Positions 42,494 through 50,885 of a DNA stretch of 54,344 bases are shown piece by piece. Origin of the DNA: Nocardioides sp. (lineage in GTDB: Bacteria; Actinomycetota; Actinomycetes; Propionibacteriales; Nocardioidaceae); NCBI GenBank assembly GCA_002729525.1, contig PBYI01000061.1, positions 1 through 54,344 of the forward strand, read 5' to 3'. Under the pieces are notes generated by a model that worked only from the letters and a program-made list of their open reading frames with translations, searched no databases and was not told where the DNA came from. A program made the translations under genes and the position numbers. The number at the start of each line of letters is the position of its first letter. The first letter of the stretch is position 1.

Positions 42494-43696
42494 ATGTTCG
42501 GTTCTGGGCCTCGGTTGGAGGACTACCTACGTGGTCGGCTGCGACGTGCGCTTGACGAGTTGAACAGTCTCAACCCCGACGTGATCCTGAGCGAGAACCA
42601 GGATGTGCTGGTTGCAGCACTACTCACCAAGCACATGCCCGAGGAGATCGCCGTCGACTGGGACGGCGCGACTCGCACGCCCGTCTCAGAGGTCACGACC
42701 CAGGTCCACGACCAGTTCGAGCGCGACCGGGTGTTCACTGTCCCGGCAAGCCGCGTGGTCGTCTCGTTTCCGGTCTCCGGCACGTCCGAGATGCTCGACC
42801 ACCAAGCATCGACCTTCAGCCTCAGCGGCAAGTACGGCAACATCAAGAACGGCAGCGTCGTTGTCGAGATCATCGAACGCACTCTCGACGCCCACGCGGT
42901 CCGGCGCCAGGTAGACCGGGTCAAGCAGGACATCGACAAGCGCATCGGCTGGGCCAACACAGACGTCGCCCAGTTTCGAGCGACGGCAGAACGAGACCTT
43001 CGCACAAGTCTTGACGCCCGCAAGCAACGCATCCTCAACGATCGAGCAGTCGAGGACGCCCTCGGGATCCCGGTGCGCACATCCTCGACCCCACGGCCTC
43101 CGGTCCCCGCCCGCCGCACGCACGTATCTCTCCAGACCCGAACCGCGCAGTCAGGATTCGTGCCGGAGCCCGTCCTGGAAGAAGCGATCTACCAGGACGT
43201 CCTCCAAGCCGTCAGAGCGTGGGGCACGTCGCTTGAGCGGACACCCGGCACCGCGGCGAAGCTGGATGAAGAGGAACTGCGTGACCTGCTGCTGGGCAAC
43301 TTGAACACGTACTGGCAGGGCGCGGCCGGCGGCGAACTCTTCAACGGCAGCGGAAAGACCGACATCCTGATCCGTCACGGAGGCCGCAACGCCTTCATCG
43401 CAGAGTGCAAGATCTGGCACGGGCCCAAAGGCGTGTCCGATGCGCTCGACCAGCTCCTGGGCTACCTCGTGTGGCGCGACTCCAAGGCCGCACTCGTCAT
43501 GTTCATCAGGACCAAGGACCCAGCCGGGACGATCGAGAAACTGCAAGCCGCAGTCGAAGCTCACGCCAGCTACGCCATGACCAAAGACGCCACTAGCCCG
43601 AGCAGTCGGATCGACTTCATCATCACCGCTGATGATGAAGGACGACGCGTCTCGCTGGCCGTGTTCCCAGTCGTGATCCGCGTTGCCGAGGCCTGA
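42494..43696 (+). CDS. PD-(D/E)XK nuclease-like protein of unknown function
   Basis: 400 residues. Residues about 100-250 are a helical region with a Pro-rich hinge (TSSTPRPPVPARR). The C-terminal domain (about 225-400) has a PD-(D/E)XK layout: E261 in LDEEELRDLL, D290 in SGKTDILIRHGG, E304-C-K306 in NAFIAECKIWHG, and Q320-x3-Y324 in LDQLLGYLVWRD, followed by a hydrophobic strand AALVMFI. The order E, D, ExK, QxxxY matches many restriction-like nucleases. No known full-length family recognised. It begins 74 bases after the integrase and lies beside the RNA-repair genes, so a defence or RNA/DNA processing role is plausible but unproven. Confidence 0.75.
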   Translation: MFGSGPRLEDYLRGRLRRALDELNSLNPDVILSENQDVLVAALLTKHMPEEIAVDWDGATRTPVSEVTTQVHDQFERDRVFTVPASRVVVSFPVSGTSEMLDHQASTFSLSGKYGNIKNGSVVVEIIERTLDAHAVRRQVDRVKQDIDKRIGWANTDVAQFRATAERDLRTSLDARKQRILNDRAVEDALGIPVRTSSTPRPPVPARRTHVSLQTRTAQSGFVPEPVLEEAIYQDVLQAVRAWGTSLERTPGTAAKLDEEELRDLLLGNLNTYWQGAAGGELFNGSGKTDILIRHGGRNAFIAECKIWHGPKGVSDALDQLLGYLVWRDSKAALVMFIRTKDPAGTIEKLQAAVEAHASYAMTKDATSPSSRIDFIITADDEGRRVSLAVFPVVIRVAEA

Positions 43697-43717
43697 GCGC
43701 GCCTTCGGTCACAGGCT

Positions 43718-44509
43718 TCAGTTCCATCCCCAATGACGTCGTTGCGCGTCAATGGCCCAAGCGCTGATTCGGTCGAGGTCGGCCGTGTGGGGAAGGGGTG
43801 AACGATCCTCGTCGAGGATTGTCCGCACAGCGTCCTCCATGCGGGAGATTTCGGCCGAGACCTCGCCGCGGCCGACCTCGCCGCGCTTCACGGCCAGAAC
43901 ACGTGCACGCTCGCGATCCGGCAGCGGCAGGCTGAGGCTCCCGGTGCTTGCGATCTCGAAACCCTGGTAGGCAAGGCGGAGCGCGTGGCTGCCGTACTTC
44001 ACGTCCCAGCCGTATTTCTCGATCAACTCCGGTCGGTTGGGCACGTTGCGCTTCGACTGGCCGAGCATTCGCTCGTGCTGGGAGCCCATGTACCCCAGGA
44101 AGCGTTCGACGGCGAGGCGGGACATGAAGGCCGCCCGCATGGCGCGCAACTCCTCGCCCAGGGGAGTGACGACGACGAGCGAGTCCTCTGGAGCGAACAG
44201 CGGCAGCATGACGGTCGGGTTGCCCTTGATCGCCAGACGCAGGTACTTCCGCAGCGAATAGAGCACCAGATCGGTGTCGCCGTGGCCGCTGCGCACGCCC
44301 TCGGGCTGGGTGCGCCAGATGTAGTCCTCACGTTGCCGTTCCACCCCGAGAACCCATTCGGGCGGCTCGATGTAGACGCCCATCTCGTCGTGGTCGTCGG
44401 TGCCCTCAATGGCGATTCCGTGCACGCCGCTGCCGACGACCGAGCGCAGGATCTCGTTCGGGAGAGCCACGCCACGGTCGCCGTACTCGACGTTCGGCAC
44501 TTCGGACAT
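43718..44509 (-). CDS. RlaP-like nucleotidyltransferase (DNA polymerase beta fold)
   Basis: 263 residues starting MSEVPNVEYGDRGVALPNEI. The nucleotidyltransferase motif is VGSGVHGIAIEGTDDHDEMG: the G-S and the D-x-D-like DDHD of the pol-beta fold, with a downstream acidic stretch. The pattern (YSLRKYLRLAIKGNPTVMLP, LFAPEDSLVV, GYMGSQHERMLGQSKRNVPN, KYGSHALRLAYQGFEIAST) matches RlaP, the nucleotidyltransferase that recurs beside bacterial RNA ligases and Ro proteins. It may add or repair nucleotides at RNA ends; no activity is established for this copy. Divergent from the Y RNA and Ro operon. Confidence 0.88.
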   Translation of the reverse strand: MSEVPNVEYGDRGVALPNEILRSVVGSGVHGIAIEGTDDHDEMGVYIEPPEWVLGVERQREDYIWRTQPEGVRSGHGDTDLVLYSLRKYLRLAIKGNPTVMLPLFAPEDSLVVVTPLGEELRAMRAAFMSRLAVERFLGYMGSQHERMLGQSKRNVPNRPELIEKYGWDVKYGSHALRLAYQGFEIASTGSLSLPLPDRERARVLAVKRGEVGRGEVSAEISRMEDAVRTILDEDRSPLPHTADLDRISAWAIDAQRRHWGWN

Positions 44510-44720
44510 GGCGGCACGGTATCGACCTGCCGAGGGTCCGCGAAAACCATTTGGCGAAGCTGCCATGCACTCTCCACACTTGGTCACCGCGGCATCCGCC
44601 GTGAGAGAAGTCGAGGAGTCCTGATGACGCGCAAGGCGCAGCTGACGTGGTTGGCCGACAGGCCCGCGGCCAGTTCGCCATGCCCGCATCAGGGTCGATT
44701 CGAGAACGAGCCCCCGGGGT

Positions 44721-44785
44721 CTCTCATGTAGTGCATCCGTGCATCGCATGAGAGCCGCCCGCTGCTGTCGCAGCTGGCGGCTCTC
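44721..44785 (+). promoter_or_regulatory. overlapping hairpins upstream of the Y RNA (attenuator-like)
   Basis: Hairpin 1 pairs CTCTCATG (44721-44728) with CATGAGAG (44747-44754). Hairpin 2 pairs GAGAGCCGCC (44750-44759) with GGCGGCTCTC (44776-44785), and its loop adds GCTGC/GCAGC. They share 44750-44754, so only one can form at a time. No long U run follows. A switch or attenuator for the RNA-repair operon is possible. Confidence 0.4.
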
Positions 44786-44837
44786 GTCGTTCCGGGACCC
44801 CGGGGCCACCACAACTGAAGACGTCGCAACGCGAGCA

Positions 44838-44979
44838 GTGCCGGTGCGAAGGCGAGGGTTACTTCCTGTCACGAATGGATCGATGGGTTGCGGGTTCAAG
44901 TCCCGTCACTCGGTTCGGCCGGGTGTAGCTCAATGGCAGAGCAATCGACAGCACCTTCGTCGACCTGTGTTCTCGGCAC
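44838..44979 (+). ncRNA. Y RNA (YrlA class) with circularly permuted tRNA module
   Basis: By hand: closing stem GTGCCG (44838-44843)/CGGCAC (44974-44979), then CGAAGG (44847-44852)/CCTTCG (44954-44959), resembling the CGAAG core of Ro-binding Y RNAs. Inside is a whole tRNA fold in permuted order: T arm GCGGG-TTCAAGT-CCCGT (44890-44906), 7-bp acceptor CACTCGG/CCGGGTG (44907-44925) closed by the loop TTCGG, T8-A9, D arm GCTC-AATGGCA-GAGC (44928-44942), and anticodon stem ATCGA (44944-44948)/TCGAT (44880-44884). Known YrlA RNAs mimic tRNA and bind Ro60, which tethers them to RNA-processing partners. It lies 171 bases before the Ro gene. Ends are approximate. Confidence 0.82.
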
Positions 44980-45077
44980 GGCCCGCGTTGCACCCGGTGT
45001 CCGGTGCGCCGACAACGGCTACTTCTGGTCACTAAGGGTTCGACTCCCATCACCGCCTCGATACAGACCTGAGGCGG
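44980..45077 (+). ncRNA. second Y-RNA-like module, degenerate
   Basis: CCGGTGCG (45001) and GGCTACTTCTGGTCAC (45017-45032) parallel CCGGTGCG (44841) and GGTTACTTCCTGTCAC (44857-44872) of the first Y RNA. A T-arm-like AGGG-TTCGACT-CCC follows at 45035-45047, then a stem CCGCCTC/GAGGCGG (45053-45077) in the acceptor position. No D arm or closing stem is found, so it may be a truncated copy or a differently folded paralogue. Confidence 0.45.
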
Positions 45078-45149
45078 GGCCGTCGTCACCTTGTCCTCGG
45101 ACACCACCCCCTCCACCAACAACCCACCCTCGGAAGGAGGGACACGAGA

Positions 45150-46709
45150 ATGAGCAAGTTCAACCTGCGGGGTCTGCTCCGCACCGGCGCCAGCGCCGCC
45201 GTCACCGACGAGCGCCCCAGCGGAGCCACCTACGAGGGCGCTCCGGGCTACGCCCGGGACGGCAAGAGCGAGCTGTTCCTGCTCGCAGTCACCTCCTTCG
45301 TCGCCGAGGACACCTTCTACGAGGCCGCAGCCGAGCGCGACGCCCGGCTGCGCGATCTCGTGGCGCGGGTCGCGGTCGAGGACAGCGACTGGACGCTGCG
45401 GCTCGTCCGCTGGCTGCGCACCGGCGTGCACCTCCGGTCGGTGGCCCTCGTGGTCGCCGCGGAGGCAGTCCGGGCTCGACTCGGCGCCGGAATCGCGGGC
45501 GGCAACCGGGCGATCGTGGACGCTGCGTTCGACCGGGCGGACGAGCCCGGCGAGTTCCTGGCCTACTGGGCCGGGCGCTACGGCCGGGCGTACCCGAAGC
45601 CGGTCAAGCGTGGCGTGGCCGATGGCGCGGTTCGCCTGTACTCGGAGCGCTCGCTGGTCAAGTACGACGGGCAGGCGCGTGGCTTCCGGTTCGCCGACGT
45701 CCTGGAGCTGACCCACCCGACGCCTCGTGACGAGCGGCAGAGCGCGCTGTTCCGGCACGCGCTCGACCGTCGCCACGACCGGGCCGACTCGGTGCCCGAG
45801 CAGCTCGCCGTGCTTCAGGCTCGGCAGCAGCTGCTGGCCGTGCCGGTGGAGCAGCGCCGTGCACTGCTCGCCGAGGGTGAGCGGATCCTCCGGCCGGCTG
45901 GGATGACCTGGGAGCAGGTCGCAGGCTGGCTGCAGGGTCCGCTCGACGCTGCTGCGTGGGAGGCGCTCATCCCGTCGATGGGCTACATGGCCCTGATGCG
46001 CAACCTGCGCAACTTCGACGAGGCGGGTGTCTCCGATGAGGGCGGGACCCAAGTTGCGGCCCGGCTGGCTGATCCGGACGAGGTGGCTCGGTCGCGGCAG
46101 CTGCCGCTGCGGTTCCTCTCGGCGTACCGGACGGCTCCGTCGCTGCGCTGGGCGTGGGCGCTGGAGCGGGCACTTCAGGCCAGCCTCGCGGGGGTTCCGT
46201 CCCTGACCGGCCGAACGCTGGTGCTGGTCGACCGGTCCGGGTCGATGTTCACCCGACTGTCGCGGCGCTCCGTGCTGACTCGCGCGGACGGCGCGGCGGT
46301 GTTCGGTGCTGCGCTGGCGGCACGGGCAGCCGCGGCCGACCTGGTCGAGTTCGGCACCCACAGCGCTCCGGTGCGGTTCCGCCGGGGCGACTCGGTGCTG
46401 AAGGTGGCCGAGCGGATGGGCAACCTCGGTGGCACCAACACCGCCGACGCGGTGCGGCGTCACTACCGCGGACACGACCGGGTCGTGATCGTCACCGACG
46501 AGCAGGCATGGGCGGGATGGCGAGGCGCGGACCCCACCAAGGTCGTCCCGGCGAGCGTGCCGGTCTACACCTTCAACCTGGCGGGCTACCAGTACGGCCA
46601 CGGCCCGTCGGGTGTGGGAAACCGGCACACCTTCGGTGGCCTGAGCGATCAGGGCTTCGCCGCGATCCCGCTCCTGGAGGCGGGCCGCGACCGGCGCTGG
46701 CCGTTCTGA
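45150..46709 (+). CDS. rsr: TROVE domain protein (Ro60/Rsr orthologue)
   Basis: 519 residues. Residues 1-350 are the TROVE domain, a ring of HEAT-like helices (YEGAPGYARDGKSELFLLAV, WTLRLVRWLRTGVHLRSVAL, GYMALMRNLRNFDEAG). Residues about 355-519 are a von Willebrand A domain with MIDAS motif DRSGSM at 361-366 and later GGTNTADAV and VTDEQ. Ro proteins bind the ends of misfolded RNA in their ring and Y RNAs on the outside. First protein gene of the operon; GGAAGGAGG lies 12 bases before the ATG. Followed by Hen1 and Pnkp, so Ro may deliver damaged RNA for repair. Confidence 0.93.
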   Translation: MSKFNLRGLLRTGASAAVTDERPSGATYEGAPGYARDGKSELFLLAVTSFVAEDTFYEAAAERDARLRDLVARVAVEDSDWTLRLVRWLRTGVHLRSVALVVAAEAVRARLGAGIAGGNRAIVDAAFDRADEPGEFLAYWAGRYGRAYPKPVKRGVADGAVRLYSERSLVKYDGQARGFRFADVLELTHPTPRDERQSALFRHALDRRHDRADSVPEQLAVLQARQQLLAVPVEQRRALLAEGERILRPAGMTWEQVAGWLQGPLDAAAWEALIPSMGYMALMRNLRNFDEAGVSDEGGTQVAARLADPDEVARSRQLPLRFLSAYRTAPSLRWAWALERALQASLAGVPSLTGRTLVLVDRSGSMFTRLSRRSVLTRADGAAVFGAALAARAAAADLVEFGTHSAPVRFRRGDSVLKVAERMGNLGGTNTADAVRRHYRGHDRVVIVTDEQAWAGWRGADPTKVVPASVPVYTFNLAGYQYGHGPSGVGNRHTFGGLSDQGFAAIPLLEAGRDRRWPF

Positions 46710-46805
46710 ACGGTGCGGCGGGTCCCTGCGACATGCAGGGGCTCGCCGTACCGCCCGTACGTCACTAACCCAGAAGGGAGCTGCCCACTCGGGCAGACTG
46801 AGCGC

Positions 46806-48218
46806 GTGCTGCTGACCGTCTCGACCACCCACCAGCCGGCGACCGACCTCGGCTACCTCCTGCACAAGCACCCCGACCGCGTGCAGGAGTTCAAGCAGTC
46901 CTTCGGCAGCGTCACCGTCTTCTACCCCGAAGCCACCGACGAGCGGTGCACGGTCGCGCTGATGCTGAACGTCGACCCGGTCCGGCTGGCGCGGTCCCGG
47001 GCGAAGAACGCTCCCGACTTCTCCCTGGCGCAGTACGTCAACGACCGTTCCTACGCCGCATCGTCACTGCTGGGCGTGGCGATGGCCGACGTGTTCAGCA
47101 CCGCGCGCAGCGGACGCTGCAACGCGAACCAGGAGCTCGCCGACTCCGCGATCCCGCTCGAGATCGTCATCCCGGTGCTCCCCTGCCGCGGCGGAGCCGA
47201 GATCGCTCATCGGCTCTTCGAGCCCTTGGGCTGGACTGTCGAGGCTGAGCCGATCCCACTCGATGACGACTTCGCCGAGTGGGGCGACTCCCGTTACGTC
47301 CGCCTCAAGCTGACGGGCGTGGTCCGGCTGGCCGACGCCCTCAACCAGCTTCACGTCCTCCTGCCGGTGCTTGACGAGTCCAAGCACTACTGGCAGGGCC
47401 CCGACGAGGTCGACAAGCTCCTCCGCTCCGGTGAGGGCTGGCTCGCGACCCACCCCGACGCCAACCTCATCACCCGCCGCTACCTCGGCCGCCGCAGCGG
47501 CCTGACCCGCACCGCACTGGCCCGGCTCGCCGAGCTCGGCGACGAGGTCGAAGAGGCCATCGAGCCGGCCGAGGAGGAGGATATCCTCCAGCCCGAGGAG
47601 AAGCGGGTCCCGCTCAACACCCAGCGTCACGACGCCGTCTACCAGACGCTGCTCGACCTCGGGGCACGCTCGGTCATCGACCTCGGCTGCGGACCCGGCC
47701 AGTTCCTCGACCGGCTGGTCAAGACCCCGGCGTTCACCCGCGTCGCCGGCAGCGACGTCTCGACCCGTTCACTCCAGTACGCCGCGCGACGGCTGCGCGT
47801 CGAGCGGATGAGCGAGCGGCAGTCCGAGCGTGTGGACCTCTTCCAGAGCGCCCTGACCTACGAGGACGACCGGTTCGCCGGTTTCGACGCCGCCGTACTC
47901 ATGGAAGTCGTCGAGCACGTCGACCCGCCTCGGCTCGAAGCCCTCGAACGGGTCGTGTTCGGCGCCGCCAAGCCGGGTGCCGTCATCGTGACGACCCCTA
48001 ACTGCGAGTACAACGAGCTCTACGAAGGGCTCGTCGGCATGCGGCACCCCGACCACCGGTTCGAGTGGAACCGCCAAGAGTTCGCCGACTGGTCCGACCA
48101 CGTCGCCTCGACCTACGGCTATGTGGTCGAGCGCCGCGGCATCGGCGACCTCGACGACACGCTCGGCACCCCGACCCAGATGGCGATCTTCACCCGGAAG
48201 GAGGGAAGCGATGACTGA
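46806..48218 (+). CDS. hen1: Hen1 RNA 3'-terminal ribose 2'-O-methyltransferase
   Basis: 470 residues. The N-terminal domain (about 1-250) is the Hen1_L region that contacts Pnkp (HPDRVQEFKQSFGSVTVFYP, YAASSLLGVAMADVFSTARS). The methyltransferase domain has the SAM loop VIDLGCGPGQFLDRL (about 290-304) and the metal site E367-x-x-E370-H371 with H414 and H417 in MRHPDHRFEWNRQEF, the same order as in characterised bacterial Hen1. It methylates the 2'-OH at the 3' end of a cleaved RNA before ligation, protecting the repaired site from re-cleavage. GTG 46806 chosen by family length; overlaps pnkp by 8 bases. Confidence 0.95.
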   Translation: MLLTVSTTHQPATDLGYLLHKHPDRVQEFKQSFGSVTVFYPEATDERCTVALMLNVDPVRLARSRAKNAPDFSLAQYVNDRSYAASSLLGVAMADVFSTARSGRCNANQELADSAIPLEIVIPVLPCRGGAEIAHRLFEPLGWTVEAEPIPLDDDFAEWGDSRYVRLKLTGVVRLADALNQLHVLLPVLDESKHYWQGPDEVDKLLRSGEGWLATHPDANLITRRYLGRRSGLTRTALARLAELGDEVEEAIEPAEEEDILQPEEKRVPLNTQRHDAVYQTLLDLGARSVIDLGCGPGQFLDRLVKTPAFTRVAGSDVSTRSLQYAARRLRVERMSERQSERVDLFQSALTYEDDRFAGFDAAVLMEVVEHVDPPRLEALERVVFGAAKPGAVIVTTPNCEYNELYEGLVGMRHPDHRFEWNRQEFADWSDHVASTYGYVVERRGIGDLDDTLGTPTQMAIFTRKEGSDD

Positions 48219-50733
48219 ATCATCCACTGAGACGCATCAGGTCACCGTTCCCGCGATGGGCCTCGTCGTCCTGGTCGGCATCTCGGGCAGCGGCAAGTCC
48301 ACGTTCGCCCGCACCCACTTCAAGTCCACCGAAGTCGTCTCCAGCGATTTCTGCCGTGGCCTGGTCGCCGACGACGAGAACGACCAGTCCGCCACTCCCG
48401 ATGCGTTCGACGTCCTCCACTACATCGTCGGCACCCGGCTGCGGCGGGGGCTGCTGACTGTCGTCGACGCCACTAACGTCCAGCAGCAGGCGCGAGCCTC
48501 GCTCATCAAGCTGGCCAAGAGCCACGACGTGCTCGTCGACGCGATCGTCATCGACGTCCCTGACACCGTCGCGATCGAGCGGAACAAGCAGCGGCCCGAC
48601 CGGGACTTCGGAACCCACGTGGTCTCCCGACAGCACCGCGACCTCAAGCGGTCGTTCCGGCGACTCAGCAAGGAGGGATTCCGACGGGTCCACGTCCTGC
48701 GCGGCACCGACCAGATCGACGCGGTCGAGATCGTCCGCGAGCGGCCCTGGAACGACCGCAAGGACATCCACGGTCCCTTCGACATCATCGGCGACATCCA
48801 CGGATGCGCCTCCGAACTGCGCACCCTGCTCACCGAGCTCGGCTGGAAGCTCCAGTACGACGGCACGACCGCGATCGACGCCACCCACCCCGACGGACGC
48901 CAGGCGGTCTTCGTCGGCGACCTCGTCGACCGCGGCCCCGACACCCCGGGAGTTCTGCGCCTGGTCATGGGCATGGTCGCCTCCGGCAACGCCCTGTGCG
49001 TCTCCGGCAACCACGAAGCCAAGCTCGTCCGCGCCCTCAAGGGCTCCAAGGTGACCGTCTCCCACGGGCTTGCGGAGTCGCTGGCGCAGATGGGTGCCGA
49101 GTCCGAGGACTTCGGCAAGCAGGCACTCGACTTCATGGACGGCCTGATCAGCCACTACGTCCTCGACGACGGCAAGTTGGTCGTCGCCCACGCCGGACTC
49201 AAGCAGTCCTACCACGGCCGGTCGTCGGGTCGAGTGCGGTCGTTCGCCCTCTACGGCGACACCACCGGAGAGACCGACGAGTACGGCCTACCAGTGCGGT
49301 ACCCGTGGGCTCAGGAGTACCGCGGCCAGGCCATGGTCGTCTACGGCCACACCCCGGTCCCGAAGGCTGAGTGGATCAACAACACGATCTGTCTCGACAC
49401 CGGCGTCGTCTTCGGGGGTGAGCTCACCGCGTTGCGCTACCCCGAGCGCGAGCTCGTCTCGGTTCCGGCCGAACAGCAGTGGTACGAGCCGGTCCGTCCG
49501 CTCGCTCCGGCGGCCGGCGACCGCGAGGCCTCGGTCCTCAAGATCGGCGATGTCGCGGGCACCCGCTGGCTGGAGACCACCCACGCCGGCAAGGTCAAGA
49601 TCCCTGAGGAGAATGCCGCCGCCGCGCTGGAGATCATGAGCCGCTTCGCGGTCGACCCACGGTGGCTGATCTACCTCCCGCCCACCATGTCACCGGTCGC
49701 AACCTCGAAGGTCGACGGGTTCCTGGAGCACCCCGAGCAGGCCTTCGACGAATACGCCGGGTGGGGCGTCACGCGCGTGGTGTGCGAGGAGAAGCACATG
49801 GGCTCGCGTGCCATCGCCGTGATCACCAAGGATGCCGACGCCGCCGAACGACGCTTCGGCATCGGCGACGGCACCACCGGGGTCGTCTACACCCGCACGG
49901 GGCGACCGTTCTTCGACGACACCACCGAACTCGTCAACCGACTTCGTATCGCGGCCGACCCGCTCTTCGAATCGCTCGACACCGACTGGCTCGCCCTCGA
50001 CTGCGAGCTGCTGCCCTGGTCAGCAAAGGCCATCGACCTCATCAAGGCCCAGTACGCATCTGTCGGCGCTGCCGCACTCAACGTGCTTCCCGAGGCACTC
50101 GCCGTGCTGGAACAGGCTGCCGCACGCGGCCTCGACGTCGGTGACATCACGGCCAGGTCGCGGCGGCGGCTCACGAACGCCGAGGCGTTCCGCGACGCCT
50201 ATGCGGCGTACGTGCACCCGACCAACGGACTCGACGGCGTGACGCTCGCTCCGTTCCAGATCCTGGCCTCTGAAGGCAGGGCGCTCGCGCTGACCGAGTC
50301 GCACGAGTGGCACCTGGCCGAGCTGGCCAAGCTGGAAGGAGACCTGATCACGCCCACGCGGCACCGGTTCGTCGACCTCGCGTCGAGGGACGAGCGCGAC
50401 GCGGCAACCCAGTGGTGGCTCGATCTCACCGCGTCGGGAGGTGAGGGGGTGGTCGTCAAGCCCGCTCATCTCACGGAGGGACGGATCCAGCCGGGCATCA
50501 AGGTTCGCGGTCGCGAGTACCTGCGGATCATCTACGGCCCCGACTACACCGACTCTCTCGACGTACTGCGCGACCGGTTCCTCGGCAAGAAGCGCCAACT
50601 CGCGCAACGCGAGCACGGTCTCGGCATCGAGGCACTTGCCGCCTTCGTGGACCACGAGCCTCTCTGGAAGATCCACCAGTCAGTCTTCGCCGTACTCGCC
50701 CTGGAGTCGGAGCCTGTCGATCCGCGCTTGTAG
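48211..50733 (+). CDS. pnkp: Pnkp polynucleotide kinase-phosphatase/RNA ligase
   Basis: 840 residues, three domains. Kinase at about 15-170 with P-loop GISGSGKST (23-31) and lid RNKQRPDRDFGTHVV. Metallophosphoesterase at about 185-440 with GDIHG (194-198), GDLVDRG (about 236-242) and GNHE (266-269), which removes 2',3' cyclic phosphate and 3' phosphate. Adenylyltransferase/ligase domain from about 480 with motif I EKHMGSRA, Lys 528 being the AMP acceptor, and later LDCELLPWSAK and GEGVVVKP. Pnkp heals both ends and, when joined to Hen1, seals RNA. AGGAGG precedes ATG 48211. Full length and all key residues intact. Confidence 0.95.
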   Translation: MTESSTETHQVTVPAMGLVVLVGISGSGKSTFARTHFKSTEVVSSDFCRGLVADDENDQSATPDAFDVLHYIVGTRLRRGLLTVVDATNVQQQARASLIKLAKSHDVLVDAIVIDVPDTVAIERNKQRPDRDFGTHVVSRQHRDLKRSFRRLSKEGFRRVHVLRGTDQIDAVEIVRERPWNDRKDIHGPFDIIGDIHGCASELRTLLTELGWKLQYDGTTAIDATHPDGRQAVFVGDLVDRGPDTPGVLRLVMGMVASGNALCVSGNHEAKLVRALKGSKVTVSHGLAESLAQMGAESEDFGKQALDFMDGLISHYVLDDGKLVVAHAGLKQSYHGRSSGRVRSFALYGDTTGETDEYGLPVRYPWAQEYRGQAMVVYGHTPVPKAEWINNTICLDTGVVFGGELTALRYPERELVSVPAEQQWYEPVRPLAPAAGDREASVLKIGDVAGTRWLETTHAGKVKIPEENAAAALEIMSRFAVDPRWLIYLPPTMSPVATSKVDGFLEHPEQAFDEYAGWGVTRVVCEEKHMGSRAIAVITKDADAAERRFGIGDGTTGVVYTRTGRPFFDDTTELVNRLRIAADPLFESLDTDWLALDCELLPWSAKAIDLIKAQYASVGAAALNVLPEALAVLEQAAARGLDVGDITARSRRRLTNAEAFRDAYAAYVHPTNGLDGVTLAPFQILASEGRALALTESHEWHLAELAKLEGDLITPTRHRFVDLASRDERDAATQWWLDLTASGGEGVVVKPAHLTEGRIQPGIKVRGREYLRIIYGPDYTDSLDVLRDRFLGKKRQLAQREHGLGIEALAAFVDHEPLWKIHQSVFAVLALESEPVDPRL

Positions 50734-50885
50734 GGGATTCGAGCGGACCGCCAGATTCCGGCCACTTACAGTCGGTCAGATTCCCGAGCGGTTCCACTAC
50801 ACTCCACAAGTGACCGTGAGGTCCTCCCGTGTAAACCCGAGGAGATCCACGATCGTCCTAGCCCGTCCGTAGCGTCCGATCTTGT

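Noticed and set aside
44890..44948. Ordinary tRNA gene at the T arm and D arm near 44900
   Set aside because: The T arm comes before the D arm, there is no anticodon loop and the acceptor is closed by a loop, so it is not a translational tRNA; it fits a Y RNA module.
44859..46871. 670-residue open frame on the minus strand opposite the Ro gene
   Set aside because: It is the antisense shadow of the TROVE gene and Y RNA, rich in Arg/His/Gly/Pro with no family motif; the plus-strand protein is clearly real.
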